Assembly: GCA_023390485.1 (NCBI GenBank)
Contig: JAEWCT010000211.1
Span: 1 to 5,544, forward strand
DNA length: 5,544 bases
Reading direction: 5' to 3'
DNA from: Pseudomonadota bacterium
Lineage (GTDB): Bacteria; Pseudomonadota; Alphaproteobacteria; Rhizobiales; Hyphomicrobiaceae
Below are positions 1 to 5,544 of this stretch, in pieces. Below the pieces are notes generated by a model. That model was given only the letters and a program-made list of their open reading frames with translations, made no database searches and had not been told where the DNA came from. Position numbers and translations under genes: made by a program. The first letter of the stretch is position 1; each line of letters begins with the position of its first letter.

Positions 1-846
1 TTCCTAGAGCGCGTTACGGAATGCCTGCAATCGCTTGGTATCGACGTCTATCAGATCGATCATGAGGATGCGAACGGCCAGTACGAGATCAATTTCAAGT
101 ATGCCGACGCTCTGACTTCCGCCGACCAAATCATTCTCTTCAAGATGGCTGCGGCGGAAATCGCGCACGAGCTCGGGGCCATCTGTTCGTTCATGCCGAA
201 GCCGAAAAGCTCCATGACCGGTAACGGAATGCATATCCACGCCTCGATCGCGGATGCAAATGGCAAAAATCTCTTCCACGATCCGTCGGACAATTCGGGA
301 ATGGGCCTGTCGAAACTGGCCTACCATTTCATTGCGGGCATTCTGGCGCACGCTCGGCCGCTGACCGCGCTGCTCGCTCCTTCAGTCAATTCCTACAAGC
401 GGCTCGTCGTTGGACGCACGGCATCTGGGACGACCTGGGCGCCGGTATTCGTTGCGTACGGGGACAATAATCGCACAGCGATGGTGCGCATTCCCTATGG
501 GCGCATCGAGCTTCGCGTCGGCGATTCGGGCATGAATCCCTATCTCGCGCAGGCCGCGCTCATCGCTGCGGGGCTGGACGGCGTCGATCGCGAGTTAAAT
601 CCCGGGCCGCCGCAAAACATCAATTTCTATGCTCTGTCGCCGGCCGAAATCGCCGCCAAGAAGATCGAAATCCTCCCGCAATCCCTATGCGAAGCCATCG
701 AGGCCCTCGACAAGAGCACTCTGTTTCGCGAAGCGCTCGGGGCGGATTTCATCGACGAGTTCGTCGCGCTGAAGCGGAGCGAATGGATTGATTACCACCG
801 CCACGTCTCCGACTGGGAGACGCAGCGCTATCTCAGCTTCTTCTAA
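1..846 (+). CDS. gmaS (glnT): Type III glutamine synthetase-like ligase, probable gamma-glutamylmethylamide synthetase (5'-truncated by window edge)
   Basis: The frame is open from base 1 to a TAA at 844-846, giving 281 residues. The family is usually about 435-445 residues, so roughly 155-160 N-terminal residues (beta-grasp domain and start of the catalytic domain) lie upstream. Glutamine synthetase catalytic motifs are visible in order, in fragment numbering: [11 protein letters not shown] (21-31; E22 and E29 match metal/substrate glutamates), GNGMHIH (74-80; H78 is the metal histidine), [10 protein letters not shown] (126-135; R134), [10 protein letters not shown] (156-165), RIELR (168-172; E170 and R172), and the C-terminal [17 protein letters not shown]. 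The ending [19 protein letters not shown] is typical of the GmaS/GlnT subgroup. The family ligates an amine to the gamma-carboxyl of glutamate using ATP. With ammonia this gives glutamine; with methylamine it gives gamma-glutamylmethylamide. The flap glutamate six residues after the NSYKR arginine is a Thr here (T140). It is the first gene seen of a coupled operon with mgsABC, which favours GmaS, but a GlnT-like amine or ammonia ligase cannot be excluded. The operon promoter lies outside the window. Confidence 0.9.
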   Translation, partial: FLERVTECLQSLGIDVYQIDHEDANGQYEINFKYADALTSADQIILFKMAAAEIAHELGAICSFMPKPKSSMTGNGMHIHASIADANGKNLFHDPSDNSGMGLSKLAYHFIAGILAHARPLTALLAPSVNSYKRLVVGRTASGTTWAPVFVAYGDNNRTAMVRIPYGRIELRVGDSGMNPYLAQAALIAAGLDGVDRELNPGPPQNINFYALSPAEIAAKKIEILPQSLCEAIEALDKSTLFREALGADFIDEFVALKRSEWIDYHRHVSDWETQRYLSFF

Positions 847-873
847 AAATCCCTGTGTAACTGGAGAATACTG

Positions 874-1773
874 ATGTGCGGCATAGCCGGACTATTCATC
901 AAGCAACGCTCACTCGAGCCACGGCTCGGAGAGCTGTTGACCAAAATGACGTCGACTCTTTGCGGGCGGGGGCCGGATTCGGCCGGCTTCGCGATCTATG
1001 GCGCGGGCGAGCAACAAAAAACCAAGCTGACCATTGCGGGGCCGTCGGCTTCCTATGACATCGGGGCGTCGGCCGAGCGGCTGAAGCGCGAAGCGGCGCC
1101 CAAAGCCACTGTGTCCGTTCGCTATTCGCATGCGGTCATAACGCTCGACGACGCGGAACTGCCGAAGGTCGAAGCCTGGCTCGAGGCCAACCTTCCCGAG
1201 GTGAATATCGTCAGCGCAGGTCGGCGGCTCGAGATTTTCAAGGAGGTGGGATATCCGGACGACGTCGCCAAGAATTTCGGTATTGCCGAAATGTCAGGAA
1301 CGCACGGGATAACCCACACCCGGATGGCGACGGAATCGGCTGTGACGACCGATGGCGCGCATCCCTTTTCGACGGGCACCGATCAATGCCTCGTCCATAA
1401 CGGCTCGTTGTCGAACCACGCGAGTCTGCGCCGCACGCTCCGGCGCGACGGTATCAAGATCAAGACCGAAAACGATAGCGAAGTCGCTGCCGGTTATCTC
1501 ACGAGGCAAATGCGTGACGGGCAGAGCCTCGGAGAAGCATTGAAGTCGGGGCTCAACGATCTCGACGGCTTCTTCACGTTCGTAGTCGGGACGGAGTCAG
1601 GCTTCGGCGTCATCCGTGATCCGATTGCCTGCAAGCCCGCAGTGATGGCCGAAACCGGCGACTACGTCGCCTTCGCCTCTGAATACAAAAGTCTCACCGG
1701 CCTTCCGGGCATCGCCTCCGCAAAAGTCTGGGAACCGAAGCCTGCAACGCCCTACTTCTGGGAGCGCAACTAA
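874..1773 (+). CDS. mgsA (glxB): Class II glutamine amidotransferase subunit of N-methylglutamate synthase / GlxB-like protein
   Basis: This 299-residue protein starts MCGIAGLF, so removal of Met exposes Cys2 as the N-terminal nucleophile of a class II (Ntn) glutaminase. Other amidotransferase motifs follow: RGPDSAG (32-38), HTRMAT (148-153; Arg150 binds the substrate carboxylate), HPFS (163-166), HNGSLSNH (175-182; the Asn-Gly of the oxyanion hole), ENDSE (199-203) and RDPIACKP (248-255). These match the glutaminase domain of GltB and PurF, but here it is a free-standing protein. About 110 residues separate RGPDSAG from HTR, more than in a minimal PurF-type domain, so the fold carries an insertion at about 45-145. 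The start is fixed by Cys2 and a GGAG at 863-866, 7 bases upstream. It begins 27 bp after the ligase gene, and its TAA overlaps the next ATG by one base. The family role is to release ammonia, or by inference methylamine from gamma-glutamylmethylamide, for transfer to MgsC. The product is expected to be a cytoplasmic part of a complex with MgsB and MgsC. Family and fold are secure; the exact substrate is not. Confidence 0.92.
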   Translation: MCGIAGLFIKQRSLEPRLGELLTKMTSTLCGRGPDSAGFAIYGAGEQQKTKLTIAGPSASYDIGASAERLKREAAPKATVSVRYSHAVITLDDAELPKVEAWLEANLPEVNIVSAGRRLEIFKEVGYPDDVAKNFGIAEMSGTHGITHTRMATESAVTTDGAHPFSTGTDQCLVHNGSLSNHASLRRTLRRDGIKIKTENDSEVAAGYLTRQMRDGQSLGEALKSGLNDLDGFFTFVVGTESGFGVIRDPIACKPAVMAETGDYVAFASEYKSLTGLPGIASAKVWEPKPATPYFWERN

Positions 1774-2462
1774 TGCCAAACATCGATCTTGCAAAAACGC
1801 CTGTCCGCGAACTCAACGCGGCGCTTCACCGCCTCACGCCGACGACCAATGAAACGCTTTGGACCGTGACGAACCCAGGTGGCGAACACTCCATCGCCGT
1901 GGGCGTCGATGCGGATGTGACCATCAATATCCAGGGGAACGCCGGCTACTTCTGTGGCGGCATGAACAAGAACGCCACCATCGTGGTCGAGGGCAGCGCC
2001 GGGCAGGGCGTCGGCGAAAACATGATGTCGGGCCTCATCCATGTGAAGGGTGATGCAAGTCAAAGCGCCGGTGCGACCGGACGAGGCGGCCGCCTCATCG
2101 TTGAAGGCAACGCTTCGGCGCGCTGCGGCATCTCGATGAAAGGTATCGACATCGTCGTGAAGGGCGATATCGGCCACCTCTCTGCATTCATGGGTCAGAA
2201 CGGCAGACTCGTGGTTTTCGGTGAGGCCGGCGAAGCGCTCGGCGATTCACTTTACGAGGCGCGTCTTTACGTTCGAGGTCCGGTTGCGAGTCTCGGCGCC
2301 GATTGTGTCGAGAAGGAAATGCGCGAGGAGCACAAGGCGGAGCTGGTCGAGCTGCTCAAGTCGTGCGGAGAGGCCTTCAAAATCGACGTGTCAGAGTTCA
2401 AGCGGTACGGCTCGGCACGCAAACTTTACAATTTCAACATCGATAATGCGGGAGCTTACTGA
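1773..2462 (+). CDS. mgsB (glxC): GXGXG beta-helix subunit (glutamate synthase alpha-subunit C-terminal-like), MgsB/GlxC
   Basis: This 229-residue protein matches the GXGXG domain found at the C-terminus of the glutamate synthase large subunit, which forms a right-handed beta-helix. Regular glycine-rich turns recur across about 45-175, including GNAGYFCGGMN (55-65), EGSAGQGVGENM (73-84), KGDASQSAG (92-100), EGNASARCGISMKG (111-124), KGDIGHLSAFMGQNG (130-144) and FGEAGEALGDSLYEA (149-163). Each turn is followed by a hydrophobic strand such as RLIVEG or RLVVFG. A charged helical tail with KEMREEHKAELVELL follows at about 181-195. The domain has no known catalytic residues; in glutamate synthase it is structural and packs between the amidotransferase and synthase parts, so a scaffold role between MgsA and MgsC is the likely job. 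The start uses GGAG at 1761-1764, and the ATG shares its A with the TAA of mgsA (TAATG), indicating translational coupling. The length agrees with a stand-alone GlxC/MgsB. Confidence 0.9.
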   Translation: MPNIDLAKTPVRELNAALHRLTPTTNETLWTVTNPGGEHSIAVGVDADVTINIQGNAGYFCGGMNKNATIVVEGSAGQGVGENMMSGLIHVKGDASQSAGATGRGGRLIVEGNASARCGISMKGIDIVVKGDIGHLSAFMGQNGRLVVFGEAGEALGDSLYEARLYVRGPVASLGADCVEKEMREEHKAELVELLKSCGEAFKIDVSEFKRYGSARKLYNFNIDNAGAY

Positions 2463-3796
2463 TGACCGAGCACGCAAGAATTTGGCCGACGACAGTTCCG
2501 CGCCCGTCAGCGGCCTTCGATGATTACACCCTCTCCGAAATACGCCGCGCCGCGGCAACCGGCATATATGATATTCGCGGTGGCGGCGCGAAGCGGAGGG
2601 TGCCGAATTTCGACGACCTGCTGCTGCTCGGAGCGTCGATGTCGCGTTATCCGCTCGAGGGATACCGGGAACGCTGCGGCACCGACGTCGTGCTCGGAAC
2701 GCGGTTTGCCAAGAAGCCGATCAAGCTTTCGATCCCGATCACGATCGCGGGCATGAGCTTCGGTTCGCTGTCAGCGAATGCGAAGGAGGCCTTGGGCCGT
2801 GGCGCATCGCTCGCCGGTACGTCGACAACGACGGGTGACGGCGGCATGACGCCGGAAGAGCGCGGTCAATCGAAATACCTCGTCTATCAGTATCTGCCGT
2901 CGCGTTACGGCATGAATCCGGACGATCTCAGAAAGGCCGATGCCATAGAGATCGTTATCGGCCAGGGGGCGAAGCCCGGCGGCGGCGGAATGCTGCTCGG
3001 GCAAAAGATTTCCGACCGGGTCGCCGCGATGCGCCAATTGCCGAAGGGAATCGATCAGAGGTCGGCTTGCCGGCACCCGGATTGGACGGGCGCCGACGAT
3101 CTCGAACTCAAGATCCAGGAACTTCGCGAAATTACCGACTGGGAAAAGCCGATCTATCTCAAGGTCGGCGCAAGCAGGCCCTATTTCGACGTTGCGCTTG
3201 CCGTCAAGTCGGGAGCGGACGTCGTGGTCCTGGACGGTATGCAAGGCGGAACGGCCGCGACCCAAGAAGTCTTCATCGAGCATGTCGGCATTCCTTTGCT
3301 GTCGGCGATCAAGCCCGCTGTGCAAGCGCTTCAGGATCTCGGCATGCATCGGAAGGTTCAGCTTATCGTTTCAGGCGGCATTCGAAATGGTGCAGACGTT
3401 GCGAAAGCCCTGGCGCTCGGCGCGGATGCTGTCGCCATCGGAACCGCGGCGCTCGTTGCGCTCGGGGACAATGATCCGAAATGGGAAAAGGAATACGCGG
3501 CGCTTGGTACACGGGCCGGGTGTTACGACGATTGGCATGAGGGGAAAGATCCGTCCGGCATCACGACCCAAACGCCGGCGCTGATGAGCCGCCTCGATCC
3601 CGTCTCCGCGGGTCGCCGGCTCGCAAACTATCTCAAAGTTCTGACACTCGAGGCGCAAACGCTTGCCCGTGCATGCGGAAAAAACCACCTGCACAATCTG
3701 GAGCCCGAGGATCTGGTCGCCTTGACCCTCGAGGCAGCTGCGATGGCAAAGGTGCCTCTTGCGGGAACGTCTTGGATTCCGGGTTCGGGGATCTGA
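2462..3796 (+). CDS. mgsC (glxD): FMN-binding glutamate synthase-family subunit, probable N-methylglutamate synthase catalytic subunit MgsC/GlxD
   Basis: This 444-residue protein corresponds to the FMN-binding (beta/alpha)8 barrel of glutamate synthase. Visible family motifs are AGMSFGSLSANAKEAL (96-111), TGDGGMTPEE (124-133), GQGAKPGGGGMLLG (167-180), the strand IYLKVGA (231-237) with the flavin-region Lys234, LDGMQGGTAATQE (257-269), and the FMN phosphate-binding SGGIRNGADVAKALALGADAVAIGTA (304-329). The C-terminal part (about 380-440) keeps NYLKVLTLEAQTLARACGKNHLHNLEPEDLVALT, a helical tail typical of the GlxD/MgsC group. In glutamate synthase the barrel is followed by three cysteines for a 3Fe-4S cluster; here the matching stretch has a single Cys354 and reads DPSGITTQ where CPVGVATQ is usual, so no such cluster is expected. 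The ATG shares its A with the TGA of mgsB (TGATG), with GGAG at 2451-2454 as ribosome binding site. The family role is formation of N-methylglutamate from glutamate carbon and a methylamine donor, with FMN. The substrate in this organism is inferred from gene context. Confidence 0.9.
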   Translation: MTEHARIWPTTVPRPSAAFDDYTLSEIRRAAATGIYDIRGGGAKRRVPNFDDLLLLGASMSRYPLEGYRERCGTDVVLGTRFAKKPIKLSIPITIAGMSFGSLSANAKEALGRGASLAGTSTTTGDGGMTPEERGQSKYLVYQYLPSRYGMNPDDLRKADAIEIVIGQGAKPGGGGMLLGQKISDRVAAMRQLPKGIDQRSACRHPDWTGADDLELKIQELREITDWEKPIYLKVGASRPYFDVALAVKSGADVVVLDGMQGGTAATQEVFIEHVGIPLLSAIKPAVQALQDLGMHRKVQLIVSGGIRNGADVAKALALGADAVAIGTAALVALGDNDPKWEKEYAALGTRAGCYDDWHEGKDPSGITTQTPALMSRLDPVSAGRRLANYLKVLTLEAQTLARACGKNHLHNLEPEDLVALTLEAAAMAKVPLAGTSWIPGSGI

Positions 3797-3802
3797 GACA
3801 TT

Positions 3803-3843
3803 GGGCGCGCTGGTGAGACGCTGACCGCCGGCGCGCCCCTTTT
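3803..3843 (+). terminator. Rho-independent-type terminator of the gmaS-mgsABC operon
   Basis: A perfect 8-bp GC-only inverted repeat, GGGCGCGC (3803-3810) and GCGCGCCC (3831-3838), is followed on the + strand by CTTTT (3839-3843). The 20-base loop can pair a little further inside (GGT at 3812 with ACC at 3824). It begins 6 bases after the mgsC stop and reaches the stop codon of the convergent regulator gene. The opposite strand has no T-run after the stem, so termination is expected mainly for the mgsC direction, although the stem may also slow transcription from the other side. The T-run is short (four), so strength is uncertain. Confidence 0.7.
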
Positions 3844-4531
3844 ACTCGGGATGGTAGAAGATAATCGCGAGGAACCTGATTTTTTCATCCAGTAGCTTTT
3901 CAGGCCCGTGCACGACGTCTCCGGAGAAGGTGAAAGCGTCGCCCGGTTCGACAAGATAGCTTTTATCGCCGAACCTGTATTCCATCCGGCCCTGAAGCAT
4001 ATAAATGAATTCCGTGCCGGGATGGCTGAAGCGCGGGTAGGTTTCGCTCTTCTTATCCATCTGAATGAAGAACGGCTCAAAGTGCTTGGTCGGGCCGCGA
4101 TCGTAGGCCAACAGGCGATAGGTGTGCCCATACTTGGTGCCGACGCGCACCACTTCCATTTGTTCGTCGCGCTTTACGAGCTGTGCACTCGCCTGTTTCG
4201 CTTCGGTTTCCTTGAAGAGATCGCCCAGACCTATGCCCACCGCTGCCGCTAATCTTTCCAACGCATCGAGGCTGGCGGTCGCCATGCCGTTTTCAATGCG
4301 GCTCAGCATCGCGCTGGATAGATCAGCCCCCGCGCTCAAGTCTGCGAGCGTCAGATTGGCTTCCAGCCGGCGGCGCTTCAGGACGATGCCGATGCGCCGC
4401 TCAAGGGAGAGATTGGCGAAGTCCTTGTCATACAGTTCTTCTTCTTCCTCCGCCTGGCCCTTCGGCTTTGTCGAGGCGGCGCGCGGAACCCTGGCCTTCG
4501 GCGTTTCTCTGCCCATGATGCTTTGCTTCAT
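3842..4531 (-). CDS. XRE-family helix-turn-helix regulator with C-terminal cupin domain
   Basis: This 229-residue protein has a basic, low-complexity N-terminal arm (about 1-27), an acidic run of five Glu (28-32), an XRE/HipB-like helix-turn-helix at about 45-105 (IGIVLKRRRLEANLTLADLSAGADLSSAMLSRIENG, then the typical LDALERLAAAVGIGLGDLF), and a C-terminal cupin_2 barrel at about 150-226. Cupin residues seen are H170 and E174 in SHPGTEFIYMLQGRMEYRFG, and PGDAFTFSGDVVHGP with H208. The first His of the usual HxH pair is a Phe (F168), so metal binding may be reduced or absent. Members of this architecture (PuuR/SutR-like) typically regulate adjacent amine, amino acid or sulfur uptake and catabolism genes by sensing a small ligand in the cupin. 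It is divergent from the permease and convergent with the mgs operon, so it probably controls one or both. The start is uncertain: ATG at 4531 has no clear ribosome binding site, and an in-frame ATG at 4516 (residue 6) is an alternative. The ligand cannot be read from the sequence. Confidence 0.88.
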   Translation of the reverse strand: MKQSIMGRETPKARVPRAASTKPKGQAEEEEELYDKDFANLSLERRIGIVLKRRRLEANLTLADLSAGADLSSAMLSRIENGMATASLDALERLAAAVGIGLGDLFKETEAKQASAQLVKRDEQMEVVRVGTKYGHTYRLLAYDRGPTKHFEPFFIQMDKKSETYPRFSHPGTEFIYMLQGRMEYRFGDKSYLVEPGDAFTFSGDVVHGPEKLLDEKIRFLAIIFYHPE

Positions 4532-4612
4532 GTTGATTTGGCCATGAGATTAAACGGGAATTTCGGGCGGAGCAATTTTTAAGCAGCGGCACCACAAGTC
4601 AGCTCGGTACGA

Positions 4613-4628
4613 CGGCACGTTGTTCGCG
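4613..4628 (+). promoter_or_regulatory. Candidate sigma-54 (-24/-12) promoter facing the permease
   Basis: The sequence CGGCACGTTGTTCGCG resembles the sigma-54 consensus TGGCACG-N4-TTGC. The GG (4614-4615) and GC (4626-4627) dinucleotides have the correct 12-base offset and CACG follows the GG exactly. The T before GG is C, and the -12 box is TCGC instead of TTGC. Transcription would start near 4639, leaving an untranslated leader of about 100 bases before the permease. Sigma-54 control would suit a nitrogen-scavenging gene. One mismatch lies in the -12 box, so this is only a candidate. Confidence 0.3.
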
Positions 4629-4687
4629 TTGCAGCAAATGCAAGCATTTTTAATGCACGCAATGCAAATTACTTGCTGTGTATGCAA
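4629..4687. promoter_or_regulatory. Cluster of inverted repeats with ATGCAA/TTGC cores, probable regulator operator
   Basis: Three short inverted repeats lie close together: TTGC-A-GCAA (4629-4637), AAATGC-AA-GCATTT (4636-4649) and GCAA-ATTAC-TTGC (4664-4676). The core ATGCAA recurs in direct orientation at 4638, 4662 and 4682, with a variant ATGCAC at 4653. Dense reuse of one hexamer within 60 bp, in a divergent intergenic region beside a helix-turn-helix gene, suggests binding sites for that regulator. Which of the repeats form the true operator cannot be decided from a single sequence. Confidence 0.45.
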
Positions 4688-4738
4688 TTTTATGACTGAA
4701 TGCCGCACACATAAATACAAATCGCCGGGAGGAAAAGC

Positions 4739-5544
4739 ATGAATATAGTGGACGGGACGAGGGGCGCGCCTATTGCGTCTGCCGCGAGCGAGCCCGGTGG
4801 GCTCCATCGCACGATTGATTGGAAGGGGGCATTTTGGATCGCGAGCGGTGTCCCCGCACTTGTGCTGATCTCGATCGGCGGTATGGGGGCAACCGCGGGA
4901 AAGCTGGCCTTCGTCGTTTGGGCGATTTCCGTCTTGATGGGTTTTTTCCAGTCCTTCAGCTATGCCGAGATCGCCGGACTTTTCGCCAATAAGTCGGGCG
5001 GCGCCGCCGTCTATGGCGCGGCCGCCTGGTTGCGATATAGCAAGCTCATTGCGCCGCTATCGGTCTGGTGCAATTGGTTTGCATGGACGCCAGTTCTTTC
5101 GCTCGGCTGCGCGGTCGCTGCCGGATATATCTTGAACGCGGTGGCTCCTCTTCCCGTCTTCTCTCCAACCTCGCCCGAAGTTGTCGGCTGGCTGCAGGAT
5201 GCGCACAACGCTGCTGCGATCGCCGGCAAATCTGCCGAAGAGGCGGCGAAGATCGCGATCGGCGCGCTCACGGATGCGGGGACGCCCGCGCTGCGATCGT
5301 TCAAGCTGGTGAGCTTTTCATTTCTTGGCCTGGCGAACATCGAGGTTGGAGCGACCTTCTTCATCGGTGCGGCTTTGATGTTGATGTGCTTTGCCATTCA
5401 GCATCGCGGCGTTTTGGGAACTGCCCGCATCCAGATGTGGATCGGCTTGTTGGTGCTGATCCCGATGGCGATCGTCGGCATCGTACCGTTTTTCAACGGC
5501 AGCATAAATTACGCGAATTACACGCCGCTCGTGCCGCCTAATGG
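4739..5544 (+). CDS. APC-family amino acid/amine permease (3'-truncated by window edge)
   Basis: The frame is open from ATG 4739 to the window end, giving 268 residues with no stop, so the gene continues to the right; APC permeases are usually 450-550 residues. A strong ribosome binding site GGGAGGA (4727-4733) sits 5 bases before the ATG. After a polar N-terminus (1-30), predicted membrane segments are about 33-52 (with SIGGMGATAG, the glycine-rich unwound region expected in TM1 of LeuT-fold APC transporters), 56-82, 104-132, 203-220 and 232-252. SGGAAVYGAAAW (86-97) resembles the SGGxYxW-type signature after TM2. A long Ala-rich hydrophilic stretch (about 138-190) between the third and fourth segments would be periplasmic if the N-terminus is cytoplasmic. 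HRGVLGTARIQ (222-232) matches the TM4-TM5 linker of the family. It is an inner-membrane importer driven by ion or substrate exchange, divergent from the cupin regulator. The substrate is unknown; context suggests an amine or amino acid related to the gmaS-mgs pathway. Confidence 0.88.
   Translation, partial: MNIVDGTRGAPIASAASEPGGLHRTIDWKGAFWIASGVPALVLISIGGMGATAGKLAFVVWAISVLMGFFQSFSYAEIAGLFANKSGGAAVYGAAAWLRYSKLIAPLSVWCNWFAWTPVLSLGCAVAAGYILNAVAPLPVFSPTSPEVVGWLQDAHNAAAIAGKSAEEAAKIAIGALTDAGTPALRSFKLVSFSFLGLANIEVGATFFIGAALMLMCFAIQHRGVLGTARIQMWIGLLVLIPMAIVGIVPFFNGSINYANYTPLVPPN

Larger units (their letters stand above)
4532..4738. promoter_or_regulatory. Divergent promoter/operator region between regulator and permease
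   Basis: This 207-bp stretch has no convincing gene and must hold the promoters of both flanking genes. It contains an AT-rich island (about 4629-4725) that stands out from the GC-rich surroundings. Short inverted and direct repeats built on ATGCAA and TTGC cluster at 4629-4687 and are described separately, as is a possible sigma-54 element at 4613-4628. No convincing sigma-70 -35/-10 pair is seen for either direction: the best leftward candidate (CTGACT and TAAAAA about 15 bases apart, near 4577-4603) is poorly spaced. XRE-cupin regulators usually bind such divergent regions, so autoregulation plus permease control is plausible. Confidence 0.6.

Noticed and set aside
1770..2177. Open frame of 135 codons antisense to mgsB
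   Set aside because: It is His- and Asp-rich, a by-product of the GXGXG repeats read backwards, with no ribosome binding site and no domain.
1773..2462. Glycine-rich periodicity in mgsB as a DNA repeat or recent duplication
   Set aside because: The repeat is at protein level (beta-helix turns of the GXGXG domain) and the DNA copies are strongly diverged, so it is an ancient fold feature.
2771..3349. Open frame of 192 codons on the minus strand inside mgsC
   Set aside because: It is fully antisense to a strongly conserved FMN-binding protein, its translation shows no recognisable domain, and long antisense frames are common in GC-rich coding DNA.
3628..4131. Open frame of 167 codons on the minus strand spanning the end of mgsC and the regulator's cupin region
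   Set aside because: It overlaps the cupin gene in another frame of the same strand and crosses the terminator; the cupin frame carries recognisable motifs and this one does not.
4528..4545. Five-codon frame (MAKST) overlapping the regulator's start, as a possible leader peptide
   Set aside because: It has no ribosome binding site and is too short to separate from chance; it only adds to the uncertainty about the regulator's start codon.
4550..4807. Possible 85-residue minus-strand gene across the divergent intergenic region and permease start
   Set aside because: It runs through the repeat array and the permease's ribosome binding site, has an Arg/Cys-rich composition without recognisable motifs, and has no supporting start signal.

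Overview
The window is GC-rich and bacterial, with tightly packed genes. Gene content and codon style suggest an alphaproteobacterium, most likely of the rhizobial/methylotroph kind (Hyphomicrobiales). That placement is inference, because there is no rRNA or other taxonomic marker here.

Positions 1-3796 (+ strand) are a four-gene run. It holds the C-terminal two thirds of a type III glutamine synthetase-like ligase (gamma-glutamylmethylamide synthetase, GmaS/GlnT family), then three separate genes that together equal the functional domains of a glutamate synthase large subunit: a class II glutamine amidotransferase (MgsA/GlxB), a GXGXG beta-helix subunit (MgsB/GlxC) and an FMN-binding synthase barrel (MgsC/GlxD). 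The ligase-to-mgsA gap is 27 bp. The last two junctions are single-base stop/start overlaps (TAATG and TGATG), so this is a translationally coupled operon. It ends at a hairpin-plus-T terminator at 3803-3843. This gene set matches the methylamine-handling half of the N-methylglutamate pathway: glutamate + methylamine to gamma-glutamylmethylamide, then transfer to N-methylglutamate. The same families in rhizobia are named glnT and glxBCD, where the substrate is not settled. The N-methylglutamate dehydrogenase genes (mgdABCD) are not in the window.

Positions 3842-4531 (- strand), convergent to the operon, encode an XRE-type helix-turn-helix regulator with a C-terminal cupin domain. A 207-bp divergent intergenic region (4532-4738) separates it from an APC-family amino acid/amine permease that starts at 4739 (+) and runs off the right edge. 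The intergenic region contains an AT-rich island with inverted repeats built on ATGCAA/TTGC, which are likely operator sites, and a possible sigma-54 promoter facing the permease.

Taken together, this looks like an uptake-and-assimilation module for a small amine or amino acid. The permease imports it, the cupin regulator senses a related ligand, and the GmaS-MgsABC enzymes couple its amino group to glutamate. The individual families are known. The points most worth checking are the missing ammonia-site glutamate in the ligase, the missing iron-sulfur cysteines in MgsC, and the operator region.
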